This document shows, piece by piece, positions 6,290-7,154 of a DNA stretch of 7,154 nt (its first letter is position 1; each line of letters begins with the position of its first letter). The position numbers were made by a program, and so were the translations under genes. The notes under the pieces are model-generated. The model was not told where the DNA came from, ran no database searches, and saw only the letters and a program-made list of their open reading frames with translations. The DNA comes from Bacteroidota bacterium (GTDB lineage: Bacteria > Bacteroidota > Bacteroidia > Chitinophagales > UBA10324), in assembly GCA_003455275.1 (NCBI GenBank), contig DMRR01000014.1, positions 1-7,154 of the forward strand, read 5' to 3'.

Positions 6290-7154
6290 TTTTTTTATTA
6301 TAAAAAAAGGTAGAAATTAAAAGCAATGCCGAAAAACCCAATGCGAATTGAGCGATGTAGTCACCGTACTTAACATAAAATGTTTCGCCTTTTAATACCG
6401 GCAATTCAGTCCTAATTGCAGCCGGTTTCCAATATTCAGTTTCGTTCGAGATTTCACCTCGCGAATTGATCACACAACTTGTTCCCGTATTGGCTGAGCG
6501 AATTACAAACCTGCGGGTTTCAATTGCACGAAGCGCAGCATATCGTTCGTGTTGAATATGACCTGCAGTATTTCCCCACCAACCATCATTTGTGAGAATG
6601 AAAATAAAATTAGCTCCCCTGCGAATGTATTCAGTACAGTAATCACCGAAAATGCTTTCATAACAAATCACAGGAGCAACACCTGTTGAATCATCCGAAT
6701 AAAAAACAGAACGATGTTCTTGCTTTCCAAGCGAAACAGAAATTCCACCAAACTGCACCAGTAGCGGTTCCAGATATTTAAATAAGCCTGGATATGGAAC
6801 ACACTCCACACCCACTACCAGTTTCGATTTATGATAAATCTGTTCGTTGACTGAGGTGTCAAGTTGAATAGCAGAATTAAATGCATCGTAAAATCCGCCT
6901 TGCCCATCTTCTCTGGCAGTTATGGTTTGTTGTGAGTCATAATATTTATAAGAAGAAAATCCAGTCACCAATTTTGATTTCGGGTATGCATGAAGGAATT
7001 TTTTTATCTTTTTAATTGAAGGATCGTTTTCAAGGTTATTCAATAGAACTCCTTGAGGAATCGCTGTTTCCGGCCAGGCGATGTAATCAGTCGATGAATC
7101 TGATTGTTGTGAAGAAAGTGTAAACAAAGTTTTTAACTGCTCGTCAAGCGTTGA
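6255..7154 (-). CDS. lnt: apolipoprotein N-acyltransferase, C-terminal part (N-terminus beyond window)
   Basis: The minus strand is open from the right edge to a TAG at 6255, giving 299 residues. A TTG near 7127 is not a start, since the frame continues unbroken to the edge. Lnt adds the third acyl chain to the N-terminal cysteine of lipoproteins at the periplasmic face of the inner membrane. The visible part is the carbon-nitrogen hydrolase domain plus the final helix. The catalytic triad is recognisable: Glu29 in YIAWPETAIP, Lys109 in YHKSKLVVGVE, and Cys164 in PVICYESIFGD. The Glu eight residues after the Lys is also kept, as in E. coli (Lys335/Glu343). The E. coli-type LVPFGE is LVVGVE here. 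Further family marks are LTNDGWWGNTAGHIQHERYAALRAIETRR and SANTGTSCVINSRG. The last transmembrane helix is near 265-285 (YIAQFALGFSALLLISTFFY). The membrane-domain half found in E. coli Lnt (512 residues) should lie to the right. suhB starts within its last 35 bases. Confidence 0.94.
   Translation of the reverse strand, partial: STLDEQLKTLFTLSSQQSDSSTDYIAWPETAIPQGVLLNNLENDPSIKKIKKFLHAYPKSKLVTGFSSYKYYDSQQTITAREDGQGGFYDAFNSAIQLDTSVNEQIYHKSKLVVGVECVPYPGLFKYLEPLLVQFGGISVSLGKQEHRSVFYSDDSTGVAPVICYESIFGDYCTEYIRRGANFIFILTNDGWWGNTAGHIQHERYAALRAIETRRFVIRSANTGTSCVINSRGEISNETEYWKPAAIRTELPVLKGETFYVKYGDYIAQFALGFSALLLISTFFYNKKNGVTELNSERN
6286..6310 (-). promoter_or_regulatory. A-tract hairpin covering the suhB start codon, inside the end of lnt
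   Basis: On the minus strand, CC followed by seven T (6302-6310) is mirrored by eight A and TGG (6286-6296). The two can form a stem of seven A-U and two G-C pairs with one bulged base and a loop of about six bases. The A of the suhB ATG is the last base of the A run, so the start codon lies in the stem. Ribosomes finishing lnt would open it, which fits translational coupling. The stem is mostly A-U and therefore weak. Confidence 0.3.

Noticed and set aside
7125..7127. TTG as the start of a short 290-residue nitrilase-like protein
   Set aside because: The frame stays open to the window edge, and the sequence matches the middle to end of Lnt, so the gene is cut by the window and not short.

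Overview
The window looks like an ordinary chromosomal envelope-biogenesis region from a member of the Bacteroidota. The support is an AT-rich sequence, start codons without clear Shine-Dalgarno sequences, candidate promoters of the TTTG / TAnnTTTG type, and the protein variants encoded: a two-LysM protein with an RlpA-like tail, a long ClpP-class NfeD, and an Lnt whose active-site lysine block reads YHKSKLVVGVE. The assignment rests on remembered family features, not on a database search. There are seven protein genes, two of them cut by the window edges, and almost no non-coding DNA.

Left part (1-2816, minus strand): an APC-family amino acid permease that runs off the left edge close to its C-terminus, then a 186-base gap, then a secreted LysM protein with a long Ser/Thr/Asn-rich linker and a degenerate double-psi beta-barrel domain. 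Middle (2836-5501, plus strand): a tight run of nfeD (membrane serine protease), kdsB (CMP-Kdo synthetase) and kdsC (Kdo-8-phosphate phosphatase), with gaps of 15 and 11 bases, probably one operon. Right part (5498-7154, minus strand): the C-terminal half of lnt (apolipoprotein N-acyltransferase), entering from the right edge and overlapping the start of a suhB-type inositol monophosphatase by 35 bases. The stop codons of suhB and kdsC overlap by 4 bases tail to tail.

Functionally, kdsB and kdsC supply activated Kdo for lipopolysaccharide, lnt matures lipoproteins, the LysM protein probably binds peptidoglycan, and NfeD probably acts in membrane-protein quality control. The common theme is the cell envelope, apart from the permease and suhB.

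I found no mobile element, CRISPR array, RNA gene or defence cassette, and nothing that I would call a new system. The points most worth a second look are the extremely close divergent starts of the LysM gene and nfeD, whose candidate promoters lie inside each other's genes; the RlpA-like domain that appears to have lost its catalytic aspartate; and the A-tract hairpin over the suhB start codon inside the end of lnt.
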